Shown here: positions 35,249 to 43,659 of the stretch, one piece after another
Layout: each line of letters begins with the position of its first letter
How positions within the stretch are numbered: the stretch's first letter is position 1
Assembly: GCA_903885375.1 (NCBI GenBank)
Contig: CAISIK010000083.1
Coordinates: 49,035 to 113,034 of the forward strand
DNA length: 64,000 bases
Reading direction: 5' to 3'
DNA from: an uncultured Pseudomonadota bacterium
GTDB taxonomy: Bacteria > Myxococcota_A > UBA796 > SXON01
The notes under the pieces: generated by a model
What the model saw: only the letters and a program-made list of their open reading frames with translations
Database searches by the model: none
What the model was told of the DNA's origin: nothing
Made by a program: the position numbers and the translations under genes

Positions 35249-36696
35249 TGCTGCTCCTGCTCGCGGTCGTCGCGTGCGGCGGGGAGTCGGAGGGAGACGG
35301 GCCCACGGGCGACAGCGGCGCGGACACGGGCGAGGACGGTGGGGGCGGCCCGGTCGATGCCGAGTGGGCCCGCGTGGCCGGCGCGCCGGCCGACGGGCTC
35401 GGCAACGCGATCACCCCCGCCGGTGATCTCGATGCCGACGGCGCGCCCGACCTGCTCGTGGCCGCATACCTCGGCAACCGCGTGTGCGTGCTCCCCGCGG
35501 GCCTGCCGGGCGGAGAGGCCGCGCTGGACGCGCTCCGGGTCGCCTGCCTCGTGGGCGAAGGCGACCAGGACTACGTGGGATACGGCATCGCCGGGGTGGG
35601 TGATGCCGACGGCGACGGCTTCGACGACGTGATGGTCGGCGCGATCGGCAACCGCGACGCCGGCTCGAACGCCGGCAAGGTGTACCTCGTGCGCGGCCCG
35701 CTCGCGCCAGGCTCGTTCGCGCTGGCCAACGCAGCGTCGAGCTGGAAGGGGGAGACGGCGGGCGACTACGCGGGGGTGTCGGTGGCCGCCGGGGGCGACG
35801 CCACCGGCGATGGCGTGGAGGACTACCTCGTGGGGGCGTCGGGCTTCGATGCGGGCGCCACCGCCGGCGGTCGTGCCTACCTCCTCTCCGGCCCCCTCCC
35901 CGAAGGCGACTTCTCCCTCGCCGATGCCCCCATCACCTTCACCGGCCTCGGCGCCCCGGCCGGCCCGCCCCCACCCCCGCACGGCGCCTTCGGGGTGGGC
36001 GACTTCGTGGGGGATGGCCTCCTCGGCCCCGGCGACCTCGACGGCGACGGCTTCGACGACCTCGTGCTCGGCGCCACGGGTGATGCCACCGTCGGCGCGA
36101 ACACGGGGCGCGCCTGTGTCTTCCGGGGGCCGATCGGCGCCGGGGCCTGGAGCATCACCGAGGCCGACCTCGTGATCCAGGGCCTCGCCGCCGGCAGCTA
36201 CGCGGGCAGCCCGCTCGTGGGCCCCGGCGACCTCACCGGCGATGGCCTCGCCGACCTGCTCGTGGCCGCCGATGGCGCCGGGCCGGGCTTCGTCTACCTG
36301 CTCGCGGGCTCCGGCACCGAGGGCACGACCTCGCTCTCGATGGCCATCACGCGCTTCGAGGGAGAGGCGGAGGGCGACCTGTTCGGGTTCTCGGCCGCGG
36401 CCGCCGACGTCACCCAGGACGGCGCTCCCGACCTGCTCGTGGGCGCGCCGGCCAGCAACCGTTCCGGCGCGCTCACCGGGTCGGCGTGGCTGTTCGAAGG
36501 CCCCTTCGCGGCGGGCGCGATGCCGACTTCCACCGGGCGGCAGGTCCACGGGGAGGCCGGCGCCGGCTCGTTCGGGAGCGCCGTGGCCCTCGGGCCGGAC
36601 ATGAACCTCGATGGGGTGCCCGATCTCGCGGTCGGGGAGTACACCAGCGCCGCCGGCGGCGGCTTCTCCGGGGCGCTGTACCTGATCTCGCCCTGA
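35248..36696 (+). CDS. Seven-repeat FG-GAP lipoprotein (integrin-alpha-like propeller)
   Basis: 482 residues from ATG 35248. Signal MLLLLAVVAC, then a Gly/Asp/Thr linker. Seven FG-GAP repeats each carry a calcium loop: DADGAPDLLVAAY, DADGDGFDDVMVGA, DATGDGVEDYLVGA, DLDGDGFDDLVLGA, DLTGDGLADLLVAA, DVTQDGAPDLLVGA, DMNLDGVPDLAVGE. Seven is the count of an integrin-type propeller. A short proline-rich insertion (APAGPPPPPHG) lies between repeats. Surface-exposed lipoprotein with unknown ligand. Confidence 0.82.
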   Translation: MLLLLAVVACGGESEGDGPTGDSGADTGEDGGGGPVDAEWARVAGAPADGLGNAITPAGDLDADGAPDLLVAAYLGNRVCVLPAGLPGGEAALDALRVACLVGEGDQDYVGYGIAGVGDADGDGFDDVMVGAIGNRDAGSNAGKVYLVRGPLAPGSFALANAASSWKGETAGDYAGVSVAAGGDATGDGVEDYLVGASGFDAGATAGGRAYLLSGPLPEGDFSLADAPITFTGLGAPAGPPPPPHGAFGVGDFVGDGLLGPGDLDGDGFDDLVLGATGDATVGANTGRACVFRGPIGAGAWSITEADLVIQGLAAGSYAGSPLVGPGDLTGDGLADLLVAADGAGPGFVYLLAGSGTEGTTSLSMAITRFEGEAEGDLFGFSAAAADVTQDGAPDLLVGAPASNRSGALTGSAWLFEGPFAAGAMPTSTGRQVHGEAGAGSFGSAVALGPDMNLDGVPDLAVGEYTSAAGGGFSGALYLISP

Positions 36697-36707
36697 TCCT
36701 CGGGATG

Positions 36708-36723
36708 TGTGCGCTATCGCACA
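36708..36723. promoter_or_regulatory. CRP/FNR-like palindrome upstream of the nap cluster
   Basis: TGTGCG-CTAT-CGCACA is a perfect dyad that can be written TGTGC-N6-GCACA, one base per half away from the CRP core TGTGA-N6-TCACA. It lies about 94 bases before the first gene of the nitrate reductase cluster, where a CRP/FNR-family activator would be expected. No T-run follows, so a terminator for the FG-GAP gene is less likely. Confidence 0.4.
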
Positions 36724-36816
36724 ATCCCGCCGGGCCAGAACGCCCCCGTGGGCCAGATTCCCCACGTTGTCGGCGGGGACGGCGCTGGCCCGGAAGTTGC
36801 ACTGGGTCTCCACGTG

Positions 36817-37374
36817 ATGGTCCTCCTCCTCCTGCTCACCGCCTGCGACCGCGGTTTTGTCGACTCCGCCCGGAAGTCGGGCGCCCCCGTGGCCGAAGCG
36901 CAGGCGCACCCCACCACCGTGCACCAGCCCCTCACGCTCGGGGTGGTCGATACCCCCGTACAGGACGCCAACGGCACCCCCATCGGCGTGGCCTGCGTGA
37001 CCTGTCACGGGCCCGACGCGACCACCGCCTGGGCCTCGGGGGAGGGTGAGCCCTTCCACACCGGGGTGAAGCTCGAGCACGGCTCCCTCGCCTGCAACAG
37101 CTGCCACGACACCGACCGCACCCGCCTCCACCTCGCGGATGGCGCCCCGGTGGCGTTCGCCGACACGATCCAACTCTGCGCCCAGTGTCACGGCGCGAAG
37201 TACGACAGCTACACCCACGGCGCCCACGGCGGGATGAACGGGTACTGGGACACGCGGCGGGGGCCGCGCCTGAAGAACCACTGTGTGGACTGTCACGCGC
37301 CCCACGCCCCCGCCTACGGCCAGGTGACCCCCGTCTTCCCGCCCGCCGATCGCAATCCCCTCGAGGAGCACTGA
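36817..37374 (+). CDS. Tetraheme cytochrome c lipoprotein of the nap cluster
   Basis: 185 residues from ATG 36817 with a lipoprotein signal (VLLLLLTAC, Cys near residue 9). Four CxxCH motifs (CVTCH, CNSCH, CAQCH, CVDCH) with extra histidines suitable as distal ligands predict a small tetraheme cytochrome anchored to a membrane. First gene of the nitrate reductase cluster. It may pass electrons from the Fe-S/NrfD module to NapB or NapA, a job done by NapM in some deltaproteobacteria. A start further upstream (36709) would give a non-signal N-terminus and is rejected. Confidence 0.82.
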   Translation: MVLLLLLTACDRGFVDSARKSGAPVAEAQAHPTTVHQPLTLGVVDTPVQDANGTPIGVACVTCHGPDATTAWASGEGEPFHTGVKLEHGSLACNSCHDTDRTRLHLADGAPVAFADTIQLCAQCHGAKYDSYTHGAHGGMNGYWDTRRGPRLKNHCVDCHAPHAPAYGQVTPVFPPADRNPLEEH

Positions 37375-37376
37375 GC

Positions 37377-38279
37377 ATGGACGACGCGAGCCGCCGCGGC
37401 GCGTTGAAGGCGTGTGGCGCCCTCCTGGGCAGCACCGCGTTCGCCCGCGCCCTGGCCCCGCTGACCGAGTGGACCGACGATCTGAGCGTCGATGCCTTCC
37501 TCCAGAAGCACTACAAGGAGCTCACAACCGACGAGATGGCCGCGGTGCTCACCCGGCTCGAAGACGAGACCGCGCTCGACCACGGCGTGGAGGTCACCAT
37601 CTCCGACCCCCGCCCCACCCCGGGGGTGTCCTTCGGCTATGCGCTGAACCTCTCGGTCTGTGTCGGGTGCCGGAAGTGTGCCCAGGCCTGCCACGTGGAG
37701 AACAACCACGATCGGGCCACGCACAACTCCTACATCCGCGTCCTCGAAATGAAGAAGGGGAGCATCGATCTGGAGCTCGGCCGCACCGACTACGCGCACC
37801 CCGTCCCCTCCCCCGAACGTTTCTACATGCCGGTGCAATGCCACCAGTGCGACAACGCGCCGTGCGTGAAGGTCTGCCCCGTGGAGGCCACGTGGAAGGA
37901 GGAGGATGGCATCGTGGTGGTGGACTACAACTGGTGCATCGGCTGCCGCTACTGCGAGGCCGCCTGCCCCTACCACGCGCGGCGCTTCAACTGGGAGAAG
38001 CCGGAGATTCCCGCGGAGGAGATCAACCCCGACCAGGGGTACTTGTCCAACCGTATCCGCCCGCAGGGCGTCATGGAGAAGTGCACGTTCTGCCTGCACC
38101 GCACCCGCAACGGGCGCCTGCCGGCCTGCCTCGAGGCCTGCCCCACCGGCGCCCGTGTTTTCGGCGACCTGAACGACGCCGACTCCGACATCCGTTGGGT
38201 GCTCGCCAACAAGCGGGTCTTCGTCCTCAAGGAGGACGTCGGCACGCGCCCCCGCTTCTTCTACTACTTCGACAAATAA
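37377..38279 (+). CDS. Tat-exported four-cluster [4Fe-4S] protein (NrfC/PsrB/HybA type)
   Basis: 300 residues from ATG 37377, with GAGGAG upstream as ribosome site. The N-terminus has a twin-arginine-like SRRGALKACGALLG. Sixteen cysteines form four cluster sets: CVGCRKCAQACH, CHQCDNAPCVKVCP, CIGCRYCEAACP and CTFC...CLEACP. This is the electron-transfer subunit that normally docks on an NrfD/PsrC membrane protein, which is encoded next. It likely takes electrons from menaquinol oxidation toward the periplasmic cytochromes. Confidence 0.9.
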   Translation: MDDASRRGALKACGALLGSTAFARALAPLTEWTDDLSVDAFLQKHYKELTTDEMAAVLTRLEDETALDHGVEVTISDPRPTPGVSFGYALNLSVCVGCRKCAQACHVENNHDRATHNSYIRVLEMKKGSIDLELGRTDYAHPVPSPERFYMPVQCHQCDNAPCVKVCPVEATWKEEDGIVVVDYNWCIGCRYCEAACPYHARRFNWEKPEIPAEEINPDQGYLSNRIRPQGVMEKCTFCLHRTRNGRLPACLEACPTGARVFGDLNDADSDIRWVLANKRVFVLKEDVGTRPRFFYYFDK

Positions 38280-38281
38280 CC

Positions 38282-39529
38282 ATGTCCGAGCCCAACCCCA
38301 CCGCCTCGAACCACACGCTGAGCTACCCCCGCTTCCTCTGGCGCGCGCTGGGCGTGGCCACCGATGGGAATGTGGCGTTCTACACCTGGATGGTGGCGCT
38401 CACCGCCGTTTGGCTCGTGGGCGTGAACGCCTTCGCACACCAGACGGCCGACGGCCTCGGGCGCACCGCCATGACCGACCACGTGTCCTGGGGCATGTAC
38501 ATCGGCAACTTCACCTTCGGCGTGGGCCTCGCGGCGGGCGCCGTGATGATGGTGATCCCGGCGTACCTGTACCACGACCGCGAAATGCACGATGTCGTCA
38601 TCGTGGGGGAGATCCTCGCCATCTCCGCCATCCTCGTGTCCCTCGCCTTCGTGAACGTGGACCTCGGACGGATCGACCGTTTCTGGCACATCGCCCCGGG
38701 ACTCGGTCGCTTCAACTGGCCCATCTCCATGCTCACGTGGGATGTCGTGGTGCTCTCCGGCTACCTCGCCATCAACCTGCACGTCGTCGGGTACCTCCTC
38801 TACACGCGGTTTCTCGGTCAGACGCCGAACCCGAAGTGGTACGTCCCGTTCGTCCTGCTCTCCATCGTTTGGGCGGTGTCCATCCACACCGTCACGGCCT
38901 TCCTGTACAGCGGCCTCGGCGGGCGCCCCTTCTGGAACTCGGCCATCCTCGCCCCCCGCTTCATCGCCTCTGCCTTCGTGACCGGTCCGGCCTTCATCGT
39001 GCTGGCCCTCCAGGTCGTCCGGCGGCTCACGGACTTCCATGTGGGTGATGGCCCGATCACCACGCTGGTGCGGGTGCTGCGGGTCACCGTCCTCCTGAAC
39101 CTGTTCATGGTCGGCTCGGAGATCTTCACCGAGCTGTACACCGGCGGGAGCCACACGGCGTCCGCCCGCTACCTGTACTTCGGCCTGCACGGCCACAACG
39201 CCCTCGTGCCGTGGATCTGGAGCGCCATCGCCATGAACCTCGTGGCCGCGTTCCTGTTCAACTCGTCCTCCACCCGCACCCAGCTCTGGCGGCTCGACAT
39301 CGCCTGTGTCCTCTCCCTCGCCGGCATCTGGATCGAGAAGGGCATCGGCCTCATCGTTCCCGCATTCGTGCCCAGCACCCTGCACGAGATCGTCGAGTAC
39401 CTGCCGAACGCGCTCGAATGGAAGGTGACGCTCGGCATCTGGGCCTTCGGGCTCCTCATCTTCACCGTCGGCCTCAAGCTGGCGGTGGCCATCTTCACGG
39501 GTCGGATGCGGCTCGAGGAGGGGGTCTGA
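38282..39529 (+). CDS. NrfD/PsrC-family quinol-interacting membrane protein
   Basis: 415 residues, ten-helix-type membrane protein of the NrfD family. The family pattern appears in HVSWGMYIGNFTFGVGLAAGAVMM, FVNVDLGRIDRFWHI, FNWPISMLTWDVVVLSGYLAIN and SIHTVTAFLYSGLGGRPFWNSAI. NrfD/PsrC proteins exchange electrons between the quinone pool and a partner Fe-S protein. No heme c is present. Its position between the Fe-S protein and napD indicates that quinol oxidation for nitrate reduction here uses an NrfCD-like module in place of NapC or NapGH. Confidence 0.9.
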   Translation: MSEPNPTASNHTLSYPRFLWRALGVATDGNVAFYTWMVALTAVWLVGVNAFAHQTADGLGRTAMTDHVSWGMYIGNFTFGVGLAAGAVMMVIPAYLYHDREMHDVVIVGEILAISAILVSLAFVNVDLGRIDRFWHIAPGLGRFNWPISMLTWDVVVLSGYLAINLHVVGYLLYTRFLGQTPNPKWYVPFVLLSIVWAVSIHTVTAFLYSGLGGRPFWNSAILAPRFIASAFVTGPAFIVLALQVVRRLTDFHVGDGPITTLVRVLRVTVLLNLFMVGSEIFTELYTGGSHTASARYLYFGLHGHNALVPWIWSAIAMNLVAAFLFNSSSTRTQLWRLDIACVLSLAGIWIEKGIGLIVPAFVPSTLHEIVEYLPNALEWKVTLGIWAFGLLIFTVGLKLAVAIFTGRMRLEEGV

Positions 39530-39816
39530 TGCCTGTCCTCGGCGTCGTCGTCACCCTTGCCCCGGAAATCGGCACCTGTCCGGGCGGGCTGGCCTCCTTC
39601 ACGGACGCGATCGCGCGCACGCCCGGCGTCGCCATGGTGGGCGAACCCGACCACGGGCGCCTGCCGCTGGTGCTCGAAACGGAGGACCGCGAGGGCGACG
39701 AGTCCGTCTGGGCCGCGCTCGTGTCCCTCCCCGGCGTCCTCGCGGTGGACCTCGCGTTCGCCGACTTCTCCGACCTCTCCGAGCCTCCCTCGCCCCTCCA
39801 GGGATTGTCGTCATGA
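39529..39816 (+). CDS. napD: NapD, chaperone for NapA export
   Basis: 95 residues from ATG 39529, overlapping the NrfD stop by one base and the napA ATG by 4. NapD binds the twin-arginine signal of NapA and controls its cofactor loading and export. The ferredoxin-like NapD pattern is visible: GVVVTLAPEIGTCPGGLASFTDAIARTPG, then LPLVLETED and WAALVSLPGVLAVDLAFADFSD. Size and place directly before napA support the call. Confidence 0.85.
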   Translation: MPVLGVVVTLAPEIGTCPGGLASFTDAIARTPGVAMVGEPDHGRLPLVLETEDREGDESVWAALVSLPGVLAVDLAFADFSDLSEPPSPLQGLSS

Positions 39817-42209
39817 ACTCCGAGCGTCGTTCCTTTCTGAAGCTCACCGCCATGGCCGCGGCCACCGCCGCTGCGAGTCGCGCCACCGGGGCGCCGGCGC
39901 CGGCCAACCCAGATCTCCGCGACCGCCTGGGCGGCGGGGTGAGCTGGCAGAAGGCGCCCTGTCGCTTCTGCGGAACGGGTTGCCACGTGCAGGTCGGCGT
40001 CGAAGCCGGCACGGTGGTGGCCATCGCCGGCGACACCGCCGCCGAGGTGAACAAGGGCCTCCTCTGCGTGAAGGGCTACCATGTGGGGCTGGCGCTCTAC
40101 GGCGCCGACCGCCTCACCCGCCCCCTCCTGCGCGTGGACGGCAAGCAGGTCCCCATCAGCTGGGAGCGGGCGATCGGGATCATCACCGACCGTATCGCCG
40201 CCGACCCCAAGGGTTTCGCGCTCTACGGAAGCGGGCAGTGGACGATCCCCGAAGGCTACGCCGCCAACAAGTTCATGAAGGCGGGCCTCCGGAGCAACCA
40301 GATCGACCCCAACGCCCGCCTGTGCATGGCGAGCGCGGTGACGGGGTTTCTCGCCACCTACGGGGTGGATGAGCCGGCGGGCTGCTTCGACGATCTCGAA
40401 TCCGCCGACGTGATCATCCTCTGGGGCAACAACCCCGCGGAGATGCATCCCGTCCTGTTCTCGCGCATCGTCGACCGGCGCTCCCGCGGCGAGACGGTCA
40501 CCATCATCGACATCGGCACCCGCCGCACCCGGTCCACCGCGCACGCGCAGCACTTCCTCCAGTTCAAGCCGCAGACCGACATGGCCATCGCCAACGGCGT
40601 GGCCCACCTGCTCCTGAATAACGGCACCTGGGACAAGGACTTCGTGTCCCGGTACTGCGCCTTCCGCGGGCCGCTGGAGGGCGAGCTCAACGGGCAGGCC
40701 ATCACCTTCGAGGCTTACACGGCCGCGCTGGCCGAGTACACGCCGGAGTACGTGGAGAAGCTGTCGGGCGTACCCGCCGCGGACATCCGGATGCTCGCGG
40801 GGCTCTTCGGCGACCGCAAGAAGCGCATCACCAGCCTGTGGTGCATGGGGATGAACCAGCACACCCGCGGCACCGCCATGAACACCCTCGTGCACGGCCT
40901 GCACCTGCTCTCGGGCCACTTCGGGCGCCCCGGCGATGCGCCCACGAGCCTCACCGGTCAGCCCTCCGCCTGCGGGACCGTCCGCGAGGTTGGCACCTCC
41001 TGCCACGCGCTACCCGGCGGCGGCGTGGTCACGAAGGAGAAACACCGTCACCTCGCCGAGAAGGTGTGGAACCTCCCCGAAGGCGGCATCCTCGACAAGC
41101 CCGGCTACCACGCGGTGGAGATGTGGAAACGTTTCTCCACCCCGAAGGCCGAGGGCGGGGACATCCACACGATCTGGGTGCAGGTGACGAACCCGGCGCA
41201 GACGCTGCCCAACCTGCACACGCTGGTCGACCCGAGCCGGAAGGACCCGGACAAGTTCCTGATCGTCTCCGACGTGTACCCCACGGCCACCACCCGCATC
41301 GCCGACCTCGTCCTGCCCTCCGCGATGTGGGTGGAAAAGAACGGGATGTACGGCAACTCGGAACGTCGCACGCAGCAGTGGTTCAAGCAGGTCAAGCCGC
41401 CGGGCGAAGCGCGGGATGATGGCTGGCAGCTCATCGCCGTGGCGCACGAAGTGTACCGCCGCGGTCTGGGCATGAAGGACAAGGACGGTGCCTTCCTGTT
41501 CCACACCGTCGATGCCAAGGGCGCGCCCGTCCCGATCTGGGACTGGCCGCACTACTACGACGTGAACGTGGATGAGCGCCTGTTCAACGAGTACCGACTC
41601 TTCTCCACGATGAAGCACAAGAACCTGGCCCCGTACCAGGAGTACGTGAAGGCCCACGGGCTGCGTTGGCCGGTGGTGGAGCAGCCCGACGGCACCTGGA
41701 AGGAGACCCGTTGGCGCTTCGCCAGCTTCGACGACTCCTTCGTGGCCAAGGGCAAGGAGTTCGAATTCTACCACTCCACCACCGAAGACGGCCGGGCGCA
41801 GATCTGGTTCAACCCCTACACCCCGCCGCCCGAGTCCCCCGACGGCGACTACCCGTTCTGGCTCTGCACCGGGCGCGTGCTGGAGCACTGGCACAGCGGC
41901 ACTCTTACCGGGCGCATCCCGCCGCTGCGCGAGGCCATGCCGCAGGCCTACGTGGAGATGCACCGGGCCGACGCGAGAAACCTCGGCATCACCAACGGCG
42001 AGACGGTGATCGTGGAATCCCGACGCGGCAACCTCAAGCTACCGGTGTGGATCGACGGCCGGGGCTCCCCGCCGCCCGGCAGCCTGTTCATTCCCTTCTT
42101 CGACGAACGCCTGCTCGTGAACCACGTGACGCTCCACGACTACGACCCCTTCTCCAAACAACCCGACTACAAGAAATGTGCGGTCCGGGTTCGGCGGGCA
42201 ACGGCGTAG
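39813..42209 (+). CDS. napA: Periplasmic nitrate reductase catalytic subunit NapA
   Basis: 798-residue Mo-bis-MGD enzyme that reduces nitrate to nitrite in the periplasm. Twin-arginine signal SERRSFLKLTAMAAA. The [4Fe-4S] cluster is bound by C50, C53, C57 and C85 (CRFCGTGC ... LLC). The molybdenum ligand is C171 in NARLCMASAV. Other family motifs: WGNNPAEMHPVLFSRI, CMGMNQHTRGT, TSLTGQPSACGTVREVG, SDVYPTATTRIADLVLP, NSERRTQQW and TGRVLEHWHSGTLTGR. Normal length. Assimilatory Nas and formate dehydrogenases differ in the Cys context, so Nap is secure. Confidence 0.96.
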   Translation: MNSERRSFLKLTAMAAATAAASRATGAPAPANPDLRDRLGGGVSWQKAPCRFCGTGCHVQVGVEAGTVVAIAGDTAAEVNKGLLCVKGYHVGLALYGADRLTRPLLRVDGKQVPISWERAIGIITDRIAADPKGFALYGSGQWTIPEGYAANKFMKAGLRSNQIDPNARLCMASAVTGFLATYGVDEPAGCFDDLESADVIILWGNNPAEMHPVLFSRIVDRRSRGETVTIIDIGTRRTRSTAHAQHFLQFKPQTDMAIANGVAHLLLNNGTWDKDFVSRYCAFRGPLEGELNGQAITFEAYTAALAEYTPEYVEKLSGVPAADIRMLAGLFGDRKKRITSLWCMGMNQHTRGTAMNTLVHGLHLLSGHFGRPGDAPTSLTGQPSACGTVREVGTSCHALPGGGVVTKEKHRHLAEKVWNLPEGGILDKPGYHAVEMWKRFSTPKAEGGDIHTIWVQVTNPAQTLPNLHTLVDPSRKDPDKFLIVSDVYPTATTRIADLVLPSAMWVEKNGMYGNSERRTQQWFKQVKPPGEARDDGWQLIAVAHEVYRRGLGMKDKDGAFLFHTVDAKGAPVPIWDWPHYYDVNVDERLFNEYRLFSTMKHKNLAPYQEYVKAHGLRWPVVEQPDGTWKETRWRFASFDDSFVAKGKEFEFYHSTTEDGRAQIWFNPYTPPPESPDGDYPFWLCTGRVLEHWHSGTLTGRIPPLREAMPQAYVEMHRADARNLGITNGETVIVESRRGNLKLPVWIDGRGSPPPGSLFIPFFDERLLVNHVTLHDYDPFSKQPDYKKCAVRVRRATA

Positions 42210-42212
42210 GCC

Positions 42213-42983
42213 ATGCAGTCCGCCAGCCAACTTCACGTCCTCTTCGCCGCCGTGATGGGCGTGGCCGTGATCGGCTTCGTCAGCGGGACGTCGGGAAACG
42301 ACCTCGCGGACGAGGTCGACGGGTCGGGCACCGGCGAAACCACGGGGATGCAGGCCGACGGCCTCGACGGCGGCGTGGCCGCGGCGAAGTCCTACGCCGA
42401 GCTGCGCCAGTCGCCGCGGGGCAGCGGATCGGGCTGGGAGGAGGACCTGGCCTCGCTGCGCGCGGCGGGCCCGGGTGTGCTCGATCCCGTCTCCTTCGAG
42501 GGCAGTTCCAAGGCCGAGGACATCGCCGCGCGGGCCAGTCGCCGGGCCTACGACGGCGCCCCGCCACGCGTCCCCCACTCCGTGCGACAGGACTCCGCGC
42601 CCGAGTGCCTCGCCTGCCACGAGGAGGGTCTGCGCTTCCGCGGGCTCCTCGCCACGCCGATGAGCCACACCAGCTACATGAGCTGCACGCAGTGCCACGT
42701 GGTCACCGAGGCGCCGATGCCGGGCGGCGCGGACCTGCCCCCCGACCCGCGCGCCGTCGGCAACACCTTCTCCGGTCTGTCCTCGCTGGAGTCGGGGCCG
42801 CGGGCCTGGGCCATCGCCCCGCCCCGGATTCCCCACCGCACGTTCATGCGCGAAACCTGCGACTCCTGCCACGGCGTCAACGGCCGGGCGGCGCTCCGGT
42901 CGTCGCACCCGGCGCGCGAGAACTGCCAGCAATGCCATGCGTCCTCGGCCGAGCGTGAGTTGCGGCCGGGCGTGAGCCCTTGA
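42213..42983 (+). CDS. napB: Tetraheme NapB-like cytochrome c (duplicated diheme module)
   Basis: 256 residues from ATG 42213 with an N-terminal hydrophobic anchor. NapB is normally a diheme protein; here there are four CxxCH sites: CLACH (132), CTQCH (158), CDSCH (216) and CQQCH (238). The sequence repeats a NapB-type unit: APPRVPHSVRQDSAPECLACH ... CTQCHV and then APPRIPHRTFMRETCDSCH ... CQQCH. The typical VGNTFSG segment lies between them. It should pass electrons to NapA, with a longer heme wire. Four bases after napA; overlapped by the next gene. Confidence 0.85.
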   Translation: MQSASQLHVLFAAVMGVAVIGFVSGTSGNDLADEVDGSGTGETTGMQADGLDGGVAAAKSYAELRQSPRGSGSGWEEDLASLRAAGPGVLDPVSFEGSSKAEDIAARASRRAYDGAPPRVPHSVRQDSAPECLACHEEGLRFRGLLATPMSHTSYMSCTQCHVVTEAPMPGGADLPPDPRAVGNTFSGLSSLESGPRAWAIAPPRIPHRTFMRETCDSCHGVNGRAALRSSHPARENCQQCHASSAERELRPGVSP

Positions 42984-43237
42984 CCTCCCGGCGCGCGCTC
43001 CTGGCGTGGTGGGCCGACGAGGACCCGCCCGCGCGCGTGACGCTCGACCGCTCGGCCTGCCTCAACTCCTTCGCCGACTTCTGCGCCACCTGCGTGGAAC
43101 GCTGCCCCGTGGAGGGCGCCATCCTCCTCGTGGGGCGGCATCCCGTGGTGCAGGAGGCGTGCACCGGCTGTGGCGTCTGCATCCCCCTTTGTCCCGCCCC
43201 GAAACGCGCGCTGAGCCTCTCTCCGGACCCACCATGA
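42980..43237 (+). CDS. napF: NapF-like [4Fe-4S] ferredoxin
   Basis: 85 residues from TTG 42980 inside the napB stop. It begins TSRRALLAWW, similar to NapF, and carries two cysteine sets: C-x7-C-x2-C-x3-CP (CLNSFADFCATCVERCP) and CTGCGVCIPLCP. NapF in other bacteria is a cytoplasmic iron-sulfur protein involved in maturation of NapA. Shorter than E. coli NapF (164), with two clusters in place of four. Stop overlaps the next small gene by 4 bases. Confidence 0.75.
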   Translation: MTSRRALLAWWADEDPPARVTLDRSACLNSFADFCATCVERCPVEGAILLVGRHPVVQEACTGCGVCIPLCPAPKRALSLSPDPP

Positions 43238-43533
43238 GCGACCTCCCCCCGGAGCTGCCCGAGCTGCAGACCGGCGACCTCGACGCCCCCACGCTCGCCG
43301 CGCTGTTCGACGATCTGGAGCGCCACACCGACGTCCTCGACGTGCTGGTGAAAGGTTCGCCCACACGCCACGTGTCGCCCACGCCCATCCCCTTGCGTGA
43401 GGCGCAGGCGTTGCTCGCCGCCGGCGAGGTGCGAGGGGTGCAGGTGCGCTACCGGTGGCAGGGCGCCGAGTGGCGCGACACGCTGATGCAGTTGCCAGCG
43501 GTGGTGCGCGTGGTCCGGATGCAGATGCCCTGA
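43234..43533 (+). CDS. Unknown 99-aa protein at the end of the nap cluster
   Basis: Starts at ATG 43234 inside the napF stop (ATGA), so it is translated with the nap genes. Acidic, Leu-rich, no membrane helix or cysteine. Visible elements: LAALFDDLERHTDVLDVLVKGSP, IPLREAQALLAAGEVRGVQVRYRW and the basic end VVRVVRMQMP. I do not recognise a family; an assembly or accessory role in nitrate reduction is only inferred from position. Confidence 0.65.
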   Translation: MSDLPPELPELQTGDLDAPTLAALFDDLERHTDVLDVLVKGSPTRHVSPTPIPLREAQALLAAGEVRGVQVRYRWQGAEWRDTLMQLPAVVRVVRMQMP

Positions 43534-43629
43534 CGGCACGAGCGGTCGCCGGGGATCGGCGGGTGACGGGCGTCGGGCGGCGGTGTCGGACAACCGTCGG
43601 TCCACCTTGAAACTCCCGGCGTTTTCCCG

Positions 43630-43646
43630 TTGGCTCGGGGCGTGCA
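43630..43646 (+). promoter_or_regulatory. Sigma54-like -24/-12 sequence before the 554-aa protein
   Basis: TTGGCTCGGGGCGTGCA has the GG and GC pairs exactly ten bases apart and agrees with the YTGGCACGrNNNTTGCW consensus at all but two fixed positions. The predicted transcription start would fall only a few bases before ATG 43660, which leaves no ribosome site and lowers confidence. Confidence 0.25.
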
Positions 43647-43659
43647 CCCTCGGCCGGGC

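Noticed and set aside
36708..36723. Hairpin as an intrinsic terminator of the FG-GAP gene
   Set aside because: Stem of six with a four-base loop but no following T-run; dyad spacing fits a CRP/FNR site better.
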